Positions 1-8,044 of a stretch of DNA of 35,538 nt are shown in pieces; positions within the stretch are counted from its first letter, which is position 1, and every line of letters starts with the position of its first letter. The translations under genes were made by a program, and so were the position numbers. The notes below the pieces were generated by a model that saw only the letters and a program-made list of their open reading frames with translations, made no database searches and was not told the origin of the DNA. Source of the stretch: Leptospirillum sp. (GTDB lineage Bacteria; Nitrospirota; Leptospirillia; Leptospirillales; Leptospirillaceae); NCBI GenBank assembly GCA_027346125.1, contig DAIEST010000183.1, forward strand, positions 1 to 35,538, in the 5' to 3' direction.

Positions 1-5
1 ATTCA

Positions 6-454
6 TTTCTGAGCTGCCTACCCGGCAGTGAACGAGAAATGCAGACAAATCCGATACGAATACAATTTCTGAGCTGCCGACCCGGCAGTGAACCTGGACA
101 TACTCTTGTTCCTGTTTCTTTCTCTTTTCTGAGCTGCCTACCCGGCAGTGAACGGTTATGCCCGTCAGGCCGTTGCCAATACTTCTTTCTGAGCTGCCTA
201 CCCGGCAGTGAACCTCGGAACGGGAACGGTCTAAGGAGCGGAGATTTTCTGAGCTGCCTACCCGGCAGTGAACGACCAGATCGTTTCGCGTGGAGGGGCG
301 CAGACTTTCTGAGCTGCCTACCCGGCAGTGAACGTCCCGATCCGGTGCGACTGGTGCGATGAGAATTTCTGAGCTGCCTACCCGGCAGTGAACATCATGA
401 TTGTTTCAATGATAGAGATTGTCATTTTTCTGAGCTGCCTACCCGGCAGTGAAC
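6..454 (-). CRISPR. Type I-F CRISPR array, 8 repeats, continues past the left edge
   Basis: Eight 28-bp repeats start at 6, 66, 126, 186, 246, 306, 366 and 427. Spacers are 32 bp, except the one nearest the leader (394-426), which is 33 bp. In crRNA orientation (minus strand) the repeat begins GTTCACTGCC and ends GGCAGCTCAGAAA, the classic I-F form: a 5-bp CTGCC/GGCAG stem and the 8-nt handle CTCAGAAA. The repeat at 66-93 carries one change, in the hairpin loop, so Cas6f recognition should survive. Bases 1-5 are the end of a further spacer, so the array extends leftward. The leader and newest spacer are on the right. I saw no spacer with an obvious match elsewhere in the window. Confidence 0.98.
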
Positions 455-583
455 AACGATGTGCTTTATAAAAAGCGCCTCCAATACATGTTTTTCACCT
501 AATCACATCGCAAGAACCCAAAAAATAATCATTCCTTCAAATCCTTCTCATGTAATGATTTATTTTTACCCTCCAAAAAAGGG
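455..583 (-). promoter_or_regulatory. CRISPR leader
   Basis: This 129-bp AT-rich stretch lies between the first repeat and the cas6f stop codon. Read on the minus strand it ends with a TATAAA box (465-470) placed 10 bases before the first repeat, a plausible -10 element for the array. No good -35 is visible. Its last 25 bases resemble the sequence just before the pseudo-repeat at 4655. Confidence 0.75.
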
Positions 584-1141
584 TCAGAACCAAGGAATCG
601 ATCCCCCCGCACTCAATCCATAACTGTTAAATGAGTTCGTCTGTCTTTCCTCCAGTAATGGCCCATGCTGAACAAACAAACGAAAATCGTGTCCGGAGCT
701 TTTGCTTGAAATCTGCAAATACGGGAGTTCTAGCTTTCTTGCAACACTATCGGGGATTTTCCTTTCGGCTTCTTCCGGGGTGATTCCCTGTCGTCGCTCT
801 AGCCGTCTTCGAAGCCGATCCGGACTGCTTTTTGCTTGAACCCGCAGAACCTTTCGGAACTTTGTGCCTTGAGGAACGCGATCAACTTCAGATAAATCAA
901 TGTAGTCCCGCATTCCTTTCCACCAATTGTCAGCCACAAGATTCCGCAGTGCCCCTTCCGACCCATGGATTCTCAGGCAAGATCCAAAACTTTTGCCCTT
1001 GACCTCAGGAAAACTGATCCCAACATCCCGATATCCACCCTTTACCAAGGCAAGATGGAACGCACCGAATAGGGTGTTCATTACATGGTTTGGAGAAATT
1101 TCTGGATTTTCCAGTATTTTGATATCGCAATAGTGATCCAT
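584..1141 (-). CDS. cas6f: Cas6f (Csy4), pre-crRNA endoribonuclease
   Basis: Cuts the I-F precursor RNA at the base of each repeat hairpin and stays bound to the 3' stem as part of Cascade. The 185-residue length is typical. The catalytic His is at residue 29 (FGAFH), as in the Pseudomonas enzyme, and Ser148 is in the expected SSKSSG stretch. An arginine-rich helix (residues 109-117, RLRRRLERR) would grip the RNA stem. The C-terminus NSYGLSAGG...PWF is the family signature. A strong GAGGAG Shine-Dalgarno precedes the ATG. The gene starts 18 bp after csy3 ends and is the last gene of the effector operon, next to the array leader. Confidence 0.97.
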   Translation of the reverse strand: MDHYCDIKILENPEISPNHVMNTLFGAFHLALVKGGYRDVGISFPEVKGKSFGSCLRIHGSEGALRNLVADNWWKGMRDYIDLSEVDRVPQGTKFRKVLRVQAKSSPDRLRRRLERRQGITPEEAERKIPDSVARKLELPYLQISSKSSGHDFRLFVQHGPLLEERQTNSFNSYGLSAGGSIPWF

Positions 1142-1159
1142 TTCACCCGCTCCTCATAA

Positions 1160-2182
1160 TTACTCCGATTTTTCTCCAAAAACTCCACCCCGTACAAGAA
1201 CGGCCATAACGAAATGCTGGTTCTCCTGTGTAGGTATCTTATCTTTGATGAGCCAGTTGTCGAACAGCGAGTAAAAATCAGTTTTTTCACGGGGCTGACG
1301 ATAGGCTTTCCCTTCGGAAGTTACCGAACCATAAGGCTCAACTGCGATAGGGAAAGAGGCTTCTGGATACCAGGTGTCGATCGTCCGGATAGCGTTTCCT
1401 ATTTTCTGAGAATGAATTCCGGCAATTCCGTCGATATGATAAAGCGTTTTGCTTTTTTTCCCCTGTCCCTTGTCGAGGATCAGTTCCTGGGAAGGATAGA
1501 CTTCGCCGGACCCCATCCGAACAAAGGCTTCGACTTCCAGCAAAACATGCCGGGATCCCGACAGCCCTTCTCCTATCAAAGCGGCCACCTCCCTCAACGG
1601 GTCACCAGCCTGTGAGACAGAATCGAATTGACGCAACGACAGGGACAAGGCATCGAATGTCCATGATTTTTGGGGATGACCCTCGACGATATGCCTGATC
1701 CGTATCTCGACCCGTTCCACACCGAGTCGGTTTCTCCAGAGAAATCGTCCGTTTGCCAGATTGAAGGTATAGCGGTATGCCAGCTCCGACAAACCGTGAG
1801 AGTCCATGTAGGTCTGGACAATTTCCGAGATCCTCTGTTTGTATTCCGGACTGTTGCAGGCCGAGGGGACGCCAACACCAGGCAAAACCCGGAGTGAAAA
1901 ATGAACTTTCAGCGTATCAGATCCTTCCGGAAGAGTGGCCACATCGATCGTCTGGAGATTGGGGTTTTCAATAGAAGCGTTGATTTTTAGCGGATCCTGG
2001 TTTTTTTCTCCTTTGAGCCTGTTCGAGATCGTTCCCCGAACAGACTTCTCGCGGATTCTGACAGGATCCCATCCGACATTTTTCTCCCGGCCCTCCCATC
2101 GGCCGTGGTAAAGAAGAGCGTCGGACGGATCAAGTTTGCGTTCGAAGGCGAGAACAGAAGCGGTTTCTAATTTTTCAGACAT
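1160..2182 (-). CDS. csy3: Cas7f (Csy3), Cascade backbone subunit
   Basis: Forms the six-copy helical backbone that holds the crRNA spacer in I-F Cascade. The 340-residue protein opens with ETASVLAFERKLDPSDAL and REKSVRGTISNRLK, a near-diagnostic Csy3 N-terminus. I chose the ATG at 2182 rather than the one at 2188 because GGGAGG sits 6 bases upstream and because the family begins MSxxxxTASVL. The start overlaps the csy2 stop by 8 bases, indicating translational coupling. In this family the thumb of each subunit flips out every sixth spacer base, which matters for the guide-like element at 4655-4723. Confidence 0.97.
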   Translation of the reverse strand: MSEKLETASVLAFERKLDPSDALLYHGRWEGREKNVGWDPVRIREKSVRGTISNRLKGEKNQDPLKINASIENPNLQTIDVATLPEGSDTLKVHFSLRVLPGVGVPSACNSPEYKQRISEIVQTYMDSHGLSELAYRYTFNLANGRFLWRNRLGVERVEIRIRHIVEGHPQKSWTFDALSLSLRQFDSVSQAGDPLREVAALIGEGLSGSRHVLLEVEAFVRMGSGEVYPSQELILDKGQGKKSKTLYHIDGIAGIHSQKIGNAIRTIDTWYPEASFPIAVEPYGSVTSEGKAYRQPREKTDFYSLFDNWLIKDKIPTQENQHFVMAVLVRGGVFGEKSE

Positions 2183-3176
2183 GATCATCCTCCCTTGTTG
2201 GTTTATAGCCGTTTACGCAACGGTAAAGGCCATGTTCTTCATCGTAGTGACCCCACCACAGAAGCTCCCTGGCATCAGACAAATGATGAGGCCCGATCCA
2301 CTCACCAATGGAATAGGCACTTTCGACAAATCGGACAGGGGTCGTACTGTCCCGGGTGTTTGCAACGGATCCTGCGGGATGGATTCCGGTGAGGGAGCCG
2401 TAACCGATGGGAATGGGAACGATCCATCTCCTCCGCTCCTTGCGGCTGGAGACCCAGGTGGCGATTTTATCCGATTCACCATCCTGTCCGTCATCCTGAA
2501 TCACCGCCCGTACATTGTTTCGGGATAAGTCAAGCCAGGCATCCAAAGGAGTAGAGTCCGCCTTTTCCTCTTTCAATTCGTCAAGACGTTCCTGCAAAAG
2601 ATCCTCGCGAGAGACCAGAGAAAATCCGGGAAGAAGACTTCGCCTGAGTTTCCTGAAGGCGAGTCTTCTTTTTTCGATATCCTCGTCCACCACCTCGAGT
2701 CGGGGTGTTCGGGAGGATCCCGGAATGACCGTTCCCCCGGCGATCCGCATTTCTTCGATCGTCCGGGAAATCCGGAGTGCCATTTTTTTTCTCTCTTCTT
2801 CAGAAACAAGGATTTCCGATGGTGCGTCGACACCCAAGATCAGGCTCATCTCAAGGCGCGCCCGTCCTTCTTCGATAATCGAATCGGTTTCTCCGTTGGA
2901 CTTGACAGGATTGCGCGTCAGAGAGAATTTTCTTGTAAAAAAATTGGTAGAGCCGACCTGTGGATCGAACCTGTGACAGACGATACCGATGGAATTGAAG
3001 GCGATCCTGAACTCCGAGTCGGCGTGAATCATCTTTCTCTCGAGGGCTCCCATCAATCCAAGAAAGGCCGTCAGAGATGGGAACCCCCATGTGAGTGGGG
3101 CAGAAATGGCGTTGGCGTTCTGAATCCGGATCCTTGGGATCACTAGAAGTGCGTTGAAATCCGGGATGTCAAGCAT
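2175..3176 (-). CDS. csy2: Cas5f (Csy2), crRNA 5'-handle-binding subunit
   Basis: Forms the Cascade foot with Csy1 and caps the 8-nt crRNA handle. The 333-residue protein starts LDIPDFNALLVIPRIRIQNA followed by a glycine/proline-rich LTWGFPSLTAFLGLMGALER segment, as in known Csy2. The reading frame is open upstream to 3293, but the ATG at 3176 fits the family N-terminus and has AAGGAG 9 bases before it. It overlaps the csy1 stop codon by 8 bases. It sits between csy1 and csy3 in the standard I-F order. Confidence 0.95.
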   Translation of the reverse strand: MLDIPDFNALLVIPRIRIQNANAISAPLTWGFPSLTAFLGLMGALERKMIHADSEFRIAFNSIGIVCHRFDPQVGSTNFFTRKFSLTRNPVKSNGETDSIIEEGRARLEMSLILGVDAPSEILVSEEERKKMALRISRTIEEMRIAGGTVIPGSSRTPRLEVVDEDIEKRRLAFRKLRRSLLPGFSLVSREDLLQERLDELKEEKADSTPLDAWLDLSRNNVRAVIQDDGQDGESDKIATWVSSRKERRRWIVPIPIGYGSLTGIHPAGSVANTRDSTTPVRFVESAYSIGEWIGPHHLSDARELLWWGHYDEEHGLYRCVNGYKPTREDDHV

Positions 3177-4542
3177 TGGCATTCTCCTTCTCCATCGGCG
3201 ATCCAAGGATCGAATCCCATGGCTCGCCTTCCAGCATTCCGGAAAAATAGTCATGCTCGACATCGCCCAGCAGAAGGATTTTTCCAAGCTCATGGTTCAG
3301 CCAGTTTCCAAATTTGTGACGTATTTTTTCCTTCCATTCCGGAGGAGGGGAGTTTGCCCCTTTCGGATCGAAAAGGAATTTCTCTTCGGCCGACAAACGG
3401 CACCGGGGATCGGATGACCACCCCGGGTCGAGCGAGTGAATCTTGTCCAAATACAGGACGATCTCACCGATGATCCGCTCGACGAGGTCGTCCCGTCGGA
3501 TCCTTGTTTCAAGAATCGGAGGAGGATCGGCTTCCAGAAAAGTTCGAAGGGCACGGATGAGCGGTTTCAACTCCGGACGCTTCCCGGCGTGATCAAAAAA
3601 AGTGGTCGTTCCCCAGAGAGGGGCGGCCGGACGCTCTTTCCATGAAGGAGGGAGAGATGCCAGAAGATAGTTGACTCCCCCTCGCTCACTGTTGAGTTGA
3701 CTGATGTTCAGGGGTTTTGTACCACCGATTTTTCTCATTGCGAGGTTCGTGTATTCATGGATCTCATGTTCCGAAAAACTTTTTTCCCTTCTGGCCTTCC
3801 TCGCATCCTTAGCCGCTTCTCCATAAAGATCCTCACTGATAATCTCATGAATTCTGTGAACAAGAGAGCTTTCGAACAGGGGGAGCAGAAGATGATAGTC
3901 TTCATCCTTGGCGGGATCCTTGCCGATCATCCAGTAAACCTGCTTGGCGAGCGTATGGGAGGCAAGTCCTCTGTCTGTTCTTCGCACAATTCCAGAAAAG
4001 CTCCGTGCCAACTTTTCGCCCTGACCGGGCTCGTCCGACAGAATGTGGGAGATCTCCGGCCGGCCTTCCAGGATCAAGCGCAAAAGACTTGTCCCCTCGA
4101 ACTCGAGGGATAGAAATTTGTAGACATCCAGAGCGGCGGCATTCCCAACGACATCTTTGAAGAATTGGTCTTGAAGAAGATAGGATCCAACAAATCCATG
4201 CGGGGAGAGTTCGACAGGCTCGACGTACAGGCTGGAACCTCTGGAATACTGATGAGCCGCCTTGGCGATATGTGTTGCAAATTCAAGCTGGGAAACCCTG
4301 CGCGCGGCATCGTCAATCCAGACAGACGGAGTATATTTTTCCGACAGTTCCAGCGGTATTTCTCCATCACCAGAATTTTGGGATAACTGTTCAGGATCAT
4401 CCGCCGGGACTTCCAGAATCGCTCCCGGTTCTTTTTTGCTTTTCTTCCCTTCCTGTTTTTTCCTGTTCTCAAGTCTGGCACCCAGAAATTCGGAAATGGC
4501 CTCCCTGAAGCCGGCGACAACATCCATGTTGACTTTTTCCAT
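3169..4542 (-). CDS. csy1: Cas8f (Csy1), large subunit for PAM recognition
   Basis: Large subunit of I-F Cascade, which reads the 5'-CC PAM and recruits Cas2-3. The 457-residue length is close to the Pseudomonas protein. Identity rests on position (first of csy1-csy2-csy3-cas6f), length and sequence character such as the C-terminal FGNWLNHELGKILLLGDVEHD segment. I placed the start at ATG 4542: AAGGAGGGGG lies 7 bases upstream and MEKVNMDVVAGFREAI is a sensible N-terminus. The in-frame ATG at 4617 has no Shine-Dalgarno, and its 25 extra codons would lie over the promoter and guide target, so I treat that stretch as 5' leader. Confidence 0.94.
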   Translation of the reverse strand: MEKVNMDVVAGFREAISEFLGARLENRKKQEGKKSKKEPGAILEVPADDPEQLSQNSGDGEIPLELSEKYTPSVWIDDAARRVSQLEFATHIAKAAHQYSRGSSLYVEPVELSPHGFVGSYLLQDQFFKDVVGNAAALDVYKFLSLEFEGTSLLRLILEGRPEISHILSDEPGQGEKLARSFSGIVRRTDRGLASHTLAKQVYWMIGKDPAKDEDYHLLLPLFESSLVHRIHEIISEDLYGEAAKDARKARREKSFSEHEIHEYTNLAMRKIGGTKPLNISQLNSERGGVNYLLASLPPSWKERPAAPLWGTTTFFDHAGKRPELKPLIRALRTFLEADPPPILETRIRRDDLVERIIGEIVLYLDKIHSLDPGWSSDPRCRLSAEEKFLFDPKGANSPPPEWKEKIRHKFGNWLNHELGKILLLGDVEHDYFSGMLEGEPWDSILGSPMEKENANA

Positions 4543-4595
4543 CAGACCCCCTCCTTTCTGAGGATCAGAATGAACCTCCCCGAATAAAAAATCAA

Positions 4596-4619
4596 CCTTT
4601 AGGTTTTTATTTTTCATAC
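4596..4619 (+). promoter_or_regulatory. Putative self-target (PAM + protospacer) in the csy1 promoter
   Basis: A CC dinucleotide at 4596-4597 is followed by TTTAGGTTTTTATTTTTC (4598-4615). This matches the pseudo-spacer TTTAGATTTTTATTTTTT at 4683-4700, with mismatches only at spacer positions 6 and 18. CC directly 5' of the protospacer is the correct I-F PAM. The site covers the candidate csy1 -10 box and transcription start. The match is seen directly; its use for repression is inferred. The T-rich composition lowers its statistical weight, but PAM, location and mismatch pattern all agree. Confidence 0.8.
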
Positions 4620-4641
4620 ATTTAAAAAAATTTTTTGATAA
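4613..4641 (-). promoter_or_regulatory. Candidate promoter of csy1-csy2-csy3-cas6f
   Basis: On the minus strand TTATCA (4636-4641) and TATGAA (4613-4618) are separated by 17 bp, each matching 4 of 6 consensus bases. Transcription would start near 4606, giving a leader of about 64 nt before the csy1 ATG at 4542. On the plus strand nearly the same boxes read TTCATA (4613-4618) and GATAAG (4637-4642) with an 18-bp spacer, a possible promoter for the guide RNA starting near 4649. The two promoters would therefore overlap face to face. Confidence 0.5.
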
Positions 4642-4654
4642 GCTAGACCGTGCA

Positions 4655-4723
4655 TACCACTGCCGAACAGGCAGCTCAGAAATTTAGATTTTTATTTTTT
4701 AACCTTCACTGCCGGACAGGCAG
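4655..4723 (+). ncRNA. CreR-like crRNA-like RNA (degenerate repeat-spacer-repeat)
   Basis: Two diverged copies of the array repeat lie on the plus strand, antisense to the cas operons. The first (4655-4682) keeps the CTGCC/GGCAG stem and the exact handle CTCAGAAA. The second (4705-4723 plus flank) keeps TTCACTGCC and GGCAG but has lost the handle. This is exactly what is needed to make one mature guide: a 5' handle from repeat 1 and a 3' hairpin from repeat 2. Both loops have drifted (GAACA, GGACA against GGGTA in the array). The pseudo-spacer is only 21-22 nt (4683-4704) instead of 32. It matches the csy1 promoter (see 4596-4619). crRNA-like RNAs that make Cascade repress cas genes are a known principle; this instance is inferred from sequence. 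Confidence 0.8.
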
Positions 4724-4726
4724 ACA

Positions 4727-7700
4727 TCAGTCATCAATATCCAGAGCGGAACTGAACCCAAGGGCGGGGTGAAATCTCCACCCGTTTTTGGATTCGGGAA
4801 GTCGAACCGTTCCGAAACGGATGGCACAGTTCCGAAGATCCATCTCAAGCTCGTCGGCCAGATTGAGGAGCAATGTCATGTAATCGGACTCACCCCAGAT
4901 TCCTATCCGGACTCCCTTGACCTTTTCGTCGGGAATCCGGTGGTTTTTGGAGCGTTCGACAGGAACTATCGCGACCTCTCCCTTGTCTTCCCGGATTTCA
5001 TGAAGGCAGTAATCTTCTTCATCACTGTCCGGCAACAGGACCAAATCACTATAGTTTCGCCCATCCTTCCGGAACCTCTGTTCTTTCTGCAATATCCCGG
5101 TCAGCATGGCCCGTGGGTATGACCACCACGAAAAGGCCCCCAATCCCGGACCTTTTTTCTCATTCCCCGATCCGCGCACCCGGGAACCTTTTGTTGCCGC
5201 TTCGGATTCGGAAGCATCGGAAGGGATCATCAACTTTCCGAGACGGGCATGTTCGAGATCGACGAGCCTAGACTCCCAGTGAAGCACCGGTCGTTCAACG
5301 ATCCTGGAGGAAGAATCGAGGACCCTCCATTCTTCCTCCAGAAGGATCTTTTTCAGGGAATGGCTTTCAAGGGTAAAGTCCGCACTTTCAAATCCCGGCC
5401 TCCAGTAGGCGGGATTCTTGCCCTCAAGAGAATTGATATTTCTTTCGAATATCGCGACATTGGGAGATCCAACTTCTTTCTTCCGATGGCGGAGGACGCG
5501 TCCGGCAAGCTGGATCAGAGACCGCATCGAGGAGGGTTCAACCACGGCCCAGTCGTAATCGTGATCCCGCCCGACCTCCGTCACGGGGGAGCCAAGCACG
5601 ATAAAAAGATGATCCGTTTCCGGAAAAACATCTAGATCACGGCGAACATCGGTATCCCGGAAAACCTGCCGGGGATCCTTGCGGCGGAGAACCTTGTCGA
5701 GACGGTGTTCGATGGATGAGCGGACAAGAAGCGGAAGCTGTGAATGATAGACGCATAGGTGAATGCGATACCCCTCCGGAATCCCCAGCTTAAAAAGTGC
5801 GAGAGCCACATCGACAAGGGGATTGATATTTGCCATTCGCACGAGGCCAAAACTGACTCGCTTTCCGCTGTCCGGATCGACCTCGTGGTGGTTTTTATGG
5901 AGATCGAGGGCCGTGGCGAGTGCCTTCTCGGCAAAGATCTCCCGTACGTTTCCCCCCTTTCCGTTAGGTATAGCGATATCGATAAGTGCTCCCCGTCTCA
6001 AAATGGCCTGTTGTGAAAGCTTTTCCTTCCGCTTTTCCGAAAATTTCCGATGGATCTCCACAAAATCGCTTCGATCCCTACACTCTTTTTCGAGCACCCC
6101 GAATTCGTCGACCCACAGGCAACAGATGTCGGGCATTTCTTCGGGATGTTCCCCCCTGTTTTTCTGGTAATGCCGGCGTCCTTCCCTGTAGGATTCGAAC
6201 ATCCCCGAAACCAGGGCGGGAGGCAGGGTGGCGGAGGAAAGCAAAACCCGGCACCCCAGGAGACCCGCCCAATGCACAAGACGGGAAATCGCCGGAAGAT
6301 CGGAGATGTCGTAGTCGTCGAGTTCGTCCAGTACAAGATCTCCGCTCAAAAGACGCAGGACCGGGGCGATCTGGTGGCCACCACGGGTTCCTTCCGTTGC
6401 CGGAACGAGATGGTCGATCGTGCAAACCAGCATGGGGGCAGACAAAAGGTCCTTCACCCTGGAATCGTCCAGAAGCCGGTCGAGTATCGGGTTTGCTTCC
6501 GGATTTCCCTCGTAAAAAACATGGCTGCCCTCCTCGATCAGGGATTCGGCGGAGGCCGATCCGGACCTTTCGGCCTCTCGCCCATATAGATCCAGAAGCT
6601 CCATGGTGGCCGCCCCGCCGATGCGGATCGCGACCTCGTCCTCTCCCAGTTCGAGTCGCTCCCGATATTCCGTTCCCGTCTGCCGTGTCAGCGTCCGCAA
6701 TCCCAGGGCAAAGGAGCAACGCATCCCGTGCTCAGGATCGTTCAGGGCATACATCATGCGAGCATTGGCCAGTGTCTTCCCGCACCCCGTGGAGGCCATA
6801 TTCACGATAAAGGCCCCTTGGAGCGCGGAACGATGACAGATGCCTTCAGCGTGATCGGCAGCCCGGTTCTGCCAGCGGAATTGCTCGTCGGGGCTTCTTT
6901 TCCTGAGACCCCTGTGGCGGGCCAGTCTGGAGAGGTCCGAAGAAACCATCGGAAGAGCCCGGACGATTTTTCCGACCAGCGACTCGACTCCCAGAAGATG
7001 TTCGTCCAGCGGTTGGTTGAGTTTTCCCGTTTTCCGATCCGTATTGGCAAAGACCTTCCATCCGCTTTTTACAGGCAACCGTGTTTCTGGGGAAATCCTT
7101 CCCGAATAGTCATGGTCAGCCAGCATCAGGCAGAGCCGGGACAGATGCATGACAAAGGGATCCTCGAGCATTTCTTTCGGATCGATCATCGGCAGGCGGA
7201 AAAGGAGCCTGTTGGCCAGCTTCGCGATCCTTTTCCTCCAGTCCGGCCTGTCGAAAGGTGTTCCATTGGGAAACGTCCAGTAGTGCTCGGGAGAGTCATT
7301 CACTTCGGTCTTCTGGTTCCATGTGGCGAGAATATTTTCAGGAACACTCTGTAAAAACTCCGTCCGGAATGAGTCATCCGGATACACGGGGAGACGATGG
7401 TGGGAGACGATCAGCCAGCCTATGATCTGGGCAAGAGGCGGAAGCTTTTTGAAGGGAGGAGTCGTCTCTCCAAGCCCATCTCTTTGAAGGCGCTCCAAAA
7501 GTCCCATGGACCTTTCTTCCGGATCCGAAAGGCGGGAAAGCCACCCATGATCATTGTCGTCTCCTACATAAGACTGTAAAAGTCTCAGGGAAACCCATTC
7601 GTGGCGATAAAGGTTTCCCAATGGAGATTTGGATTTCAAGAGGTTCTGAAACGCTCTGGAGGATTTTCCCAGATCATGGAGAAGAGCTGCCAGGGAAGTC

Positions 7701-8044
7701 AAAAGCGAGATGTTCTGAAGTGTGTGCCAATCGTTTTCGTCTTTTTCCCGAAGGATGTCCCGTGAAGTCGAATCGGTGGGAGCCGCCCCGCGCATGTTGA
7801 ACTGTCCCGAATCCCCCACAATCCATAATAGTTCGCTGTGATCGGCTCCCCGGATCCAGTGGCAGGCGACGGCCGTATTTTTGCGGGCGGTTTTTCCAAG
7901 CAGACGGCGAAGGGTATCGAGACCGTTCTTCGTCATCGCGGTCTGCCAAGTTCGTTCACCCCGGCGTTCCGCATACTGGTCCAAGATCCGTCGGCTTTCG
8001 GAGAGAGCCCTCCCTGAACATTGGGACACAAACAGGACGTTCAC
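4727..8044 (-). CDS. cas3: Cas2-3 fusion: integration subunit plus HD nuclease/helicase
   Basis: The I-F hallmark protein, acting both in spacer integration with Cas1 and in target DNA unwinding and degradation. From the GTG start it is 1105 residues: a Cas2 domain (about 1-80; NVLFVSQC, LDQYAERRGERTWQT), an HD nuclease (LLHDLGK near 121-127; SHHR near 214), and a superfamily 2 helicase with Walker A STGCGKT (418-424), LDELDD (572-577), SSAT (603-606) and the arginine motif QLAGRVLRHR. I chose GTG 8044 because it overlaps the cas1 stop as GTGA, has GGGAGAG upstream and begins the known Cas2 sequence. An in-frame start at 8134 would add 30 unrelated residues. All catalytic motifs look intact. 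Confidence 0.97.
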   Translation of the reverse strand: MNVLFVSQCSGRALSESRRILDQYAERRGERTWQTAMTKNGLDTLRRLLGKTARKNTAVACHWIRGADHSELLWIVGDSGQFNMRGAAPTDSTSRDILREKDENDWHTLQNISLLTSLAALLHDLGKSSRAFQNLLKSKSPLGNLYRHEWVSLRLLQSYVGDDNDHGWLSRLSDPEERSMGLLERLQRDGLGETTPPFKKLPPLAQIIGWLIVSHHRLPVYPDDSFRTEFLQSVPENILATWNQKTEVNDSPEHYWTFPNGTPFDRPDWRKRIAKLANRLLFRLPMIDPKEMLEDPFVMHLSRLCLMLADHDYSGRISPETRLPVKSGWKVFANTDRKTGKLNQPLDEHLLGVESLVGKIVRALPMVSSDLSRLARHRGLRKRSPDEQFRWQNRAADHAEGICHRSALQGAFIVNMASTGCGKTLANARMMYALNDPEHGMRCSFALGLRTLTRQTGTEYRERLELGEDEVAIRIGGAATMELLDLYGREAERSGSASAESLIEEGSHVFYEGNPEANPILDRLLDDSRVKDLLSAPMLVCTIDHLVPATEGTRGGHQIAPVLRLLSGDLVLDELDDYDISDLPAISRLVHWAGLLGCRVLLSSATLPPALVSGMFESYREGRRHYQKNRGEHPEEMPDICCLWVDEFGVLEKECRDRSDFVEIHRKFSEKRKEKLSQQAILRRGALIDIAIPNGKGGNVREIFAEKALATALDLHKNHHEVDPDSGKRVSFGLVRMANINPLVDVALALFKLGIPEGYRIHLCVYHSQLPLLVRSSIEHRLDKVLRRKDPRQVFRDTDVRRDLDVFPETDHLFIVLGSPVTEVGRDHDYDWAVVEPSSMRSLIQLAGRVLRHRKKEVGSPNVAIFERNINSLEGKNPAYWRPGFESADFTLESHSLKKILLEEEWRVLDSSSRIVERPVLHWESRLVDLEHARLGKLMIPSDASESEAATKGSRVRGSGNEKKGPGLGAFSWWSYPRAMLTGILQKEQRFRKDGRNYSDLVLLPDSDEEDYCLHEIREDKGEVAIVPVERSKNHRIPDEKVKGVRIGIWGESDYMTLLLNLADELEMDLRNCAIRFGTVRLPESKNGWRFHPALGFSSALDIDD

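Noticed and set aside
39-362. 107-residue plus-strand frame with repeated FLSCLPGSE
   Set aside because: It is the translation of the CRISPR repeats; the period is 60 bp, so the frame stays open by arithmetic.
4543-4617. N-terminal extension of Csy1 from ATG 4617
   Set aside because: No ribosome site, unlike the family N-terminus, and it covers the promoter and guide target.
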